Part shown: positions 63,426 to 64,000 of the stretch, piece by piece
How the letters are laid out: every line of letters starts with the position of its first letter
How positions within the stretch are numbered: position 1 is the first letter of the stretch
NCBI RefSeq assembly: GCF_000272045.2
Contig: NZ_AJYZ02000019.1
Span: 1,215,899-1,279,898 of the forward strand
DNA from: Vibrio crassostreae 9ZC13
GTDB lineage: Bacteria > Pseudomonadota > Gammaproteobacteria > Enterobacterales > Vibrionaceae
Length of the DNA: 64,000 nucleotides
Direction: 5' to 3'
Translations under genes and position numbers: made by a program
Notes under the pieces: model-generated
The model's database searches: none
Seen by the model: only the letters and a program-made list of their open reading frames with translations
What the model was told of the DNA's origin: nothing

Positions 63426-64000
63426 TTAGTTGCCGCCAAAGCAGAGATATTTGATGCTCATGTATTCATCGATACCTTGTTTTGCCCCTTCACGCCCGAT
63501 ACCGGACTGCTTAACTCCACCGAAAGGGGCTACCTCGGTAGAGATCATGCCTTCGTTAATTCCTACCATGCCGTACTCCAGTGCTTCTGCTATCTTCCAT
63601 ACACGGTGGATATTTTGGCTATAGAAGTAAGACGCTAAGCCATAGATAGTGTCGTTAGCCATTTCGATAAGCTGTTGGTCATCATCAAATTTGATCACAG
63701 GGGCGACGGGGCCAAAGATCTCTTGCGAGATAATATCCATATCATGCGTAACGTTTTTGAGAACGACAGGTTGCATGAATAGACCATCAAGAGTTTTCGG
63801 CTCAGTAACTGGTTTCGCGCCCTGTTCGATTGCGCCGTCAATGAGGGACTGAATACCTTGTTTTGCTGATTCGCTGATTACCGGACCAACATTTACACCC
63901 TCTTCTAGACCATTGCCTACTTTAAGCTGCTGCACTGCTGCATCGAATTTTTCAACAAACTCATCGTACACCTTGTTATGTACATAAAAACGGTTAGCGC
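63426..64000 (-). CDS. gabD: Succinate-semialdehyde dehydrogenase (partial, cut by window end)
   Basis: The C-terminal 190 or so residues of an aldehyde dehydrogenase, frame open to the right end. It shows VNVGPVISESA, EEIFGPV-like QEIFGPVAPVIKFDDD, and the end FGGVKQSGIGREGAKQGIDEYMSIKYLCFGG, typical of GabD. The catalytic Cys and Glu lie outside the window. It oxidises the succinate semialdehyde made by GabT to succinate, and gabT follows directly. Confidence 0.9.
   Translation of the reverse strand, partial: ANRFYVHNKVYDEFVEKFDAAVQQLKVGNGLEEGVNVGPVISESAKQGIQSLIDGAIEQGAKPVTEPKTLDGLFMQPVVLKNVTHDMDIISQEIFGPVAPVIKFDDDQQLIEMANDTIYGLASYFYSQNIHRVWKIAEALEYGMVGINEGMISTEVAPFGGVKQSGIGREGAKQGIDEYMSIKYLCFGGN

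Overview
The window looks like a chromosomal segment from a marine Vibrio, probably near the Splendidus clade. This is inferred from the moderate GC content, the gene families, Vibrio-style PTS sucrose genes, a DUF4144 gene, a CLCA_X gene and a complete ureide-type purine catabolic cluster. No rRNA, tRNA, insertion sequence, phage or CRISPR array was seen. The gene at the left edge (SMR-like) and the one at the right edge (gabD) are cut by the window ends.

Layout. 0-8 kb: a lipoprotein metallophosphoesterase, the glutathione-dependent formaldehyde detoxification pair (class III alcohol dehydrogenase and S-formylglutathione hydrolase), a HisC-like aminotransferase, a small anchored protein and a Nudix hydrolase. 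8-13 kb: an aldehyde dehydrogenase divergent from a sigma-54 activator, then a LysR regulator divergent from a glutathione S-transferase. 13-22 kb: an exported AGE-fold protein and a sucrose PTS regulon (scrA-scrK-scrB, divergent scrR, a LamB/ScrY-type porin) with four LacI-type operators. 22-30 kb: an esterase with a hexanucleotide microsatellite in its signal peptide, a deletion scar joining half a LysR gene to the end of a TonB-dependent receptor, a ferric-reductase-like membrane protein, a flavin-reductase-like protein, a CLCA_X protein and a yefM-yoeB toxin-antitoxin pair. 30-35 kb: a small glycoside-use locus (GPH symporter, clan GH-A hydrolase, LacI regulator, aldose 1-epimerase) sharing an ATTAGCTAAT operator. 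35-40 kb: a C4-dicarboxylate transporter and housekeeping enzymes.

40-62 kb is the main theme: purine breakdown. A GntR regulator precedes xdhA-xdhB-xdhC-guaD and an AEC transporter. After a 3-kb block of unrelated genes comes a divergent pair of operons: puuE-uraD-alc-allA-puuD on the minus strand, and uraH-NCS2 permease-NCS2 permease-8-oxoguanine deaminase on the plus strand. Together they encode guanine or 8-oxoguanine to xanthine or urate, then 5-hydroxyisourate, OHCU, allantoin, allantoate, ureidoglycolate and finally glyoxylate plus urea. Urate oxidation uses the membrane cytochrome-c enzyme PuuD. The palindrome TTGTATACAA, or close variants, lies before gntR, before xdhA and between puuE and uraH, which suggests one local GntR regulon. 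The window ends in the gabD-gabT genes for 4-aminobutyrate use.

The points most worth a second look are the GntR/TTGTATACAA purine regulon, the LysR::TonB-receptor deletion scar, the (GCATTA)9 signal-peptide microsatellite, the MerR-type 19-bp-spacer promoter embedded at the end of merR, and the LacI-controlled orphan glycoside hydrolase locus.
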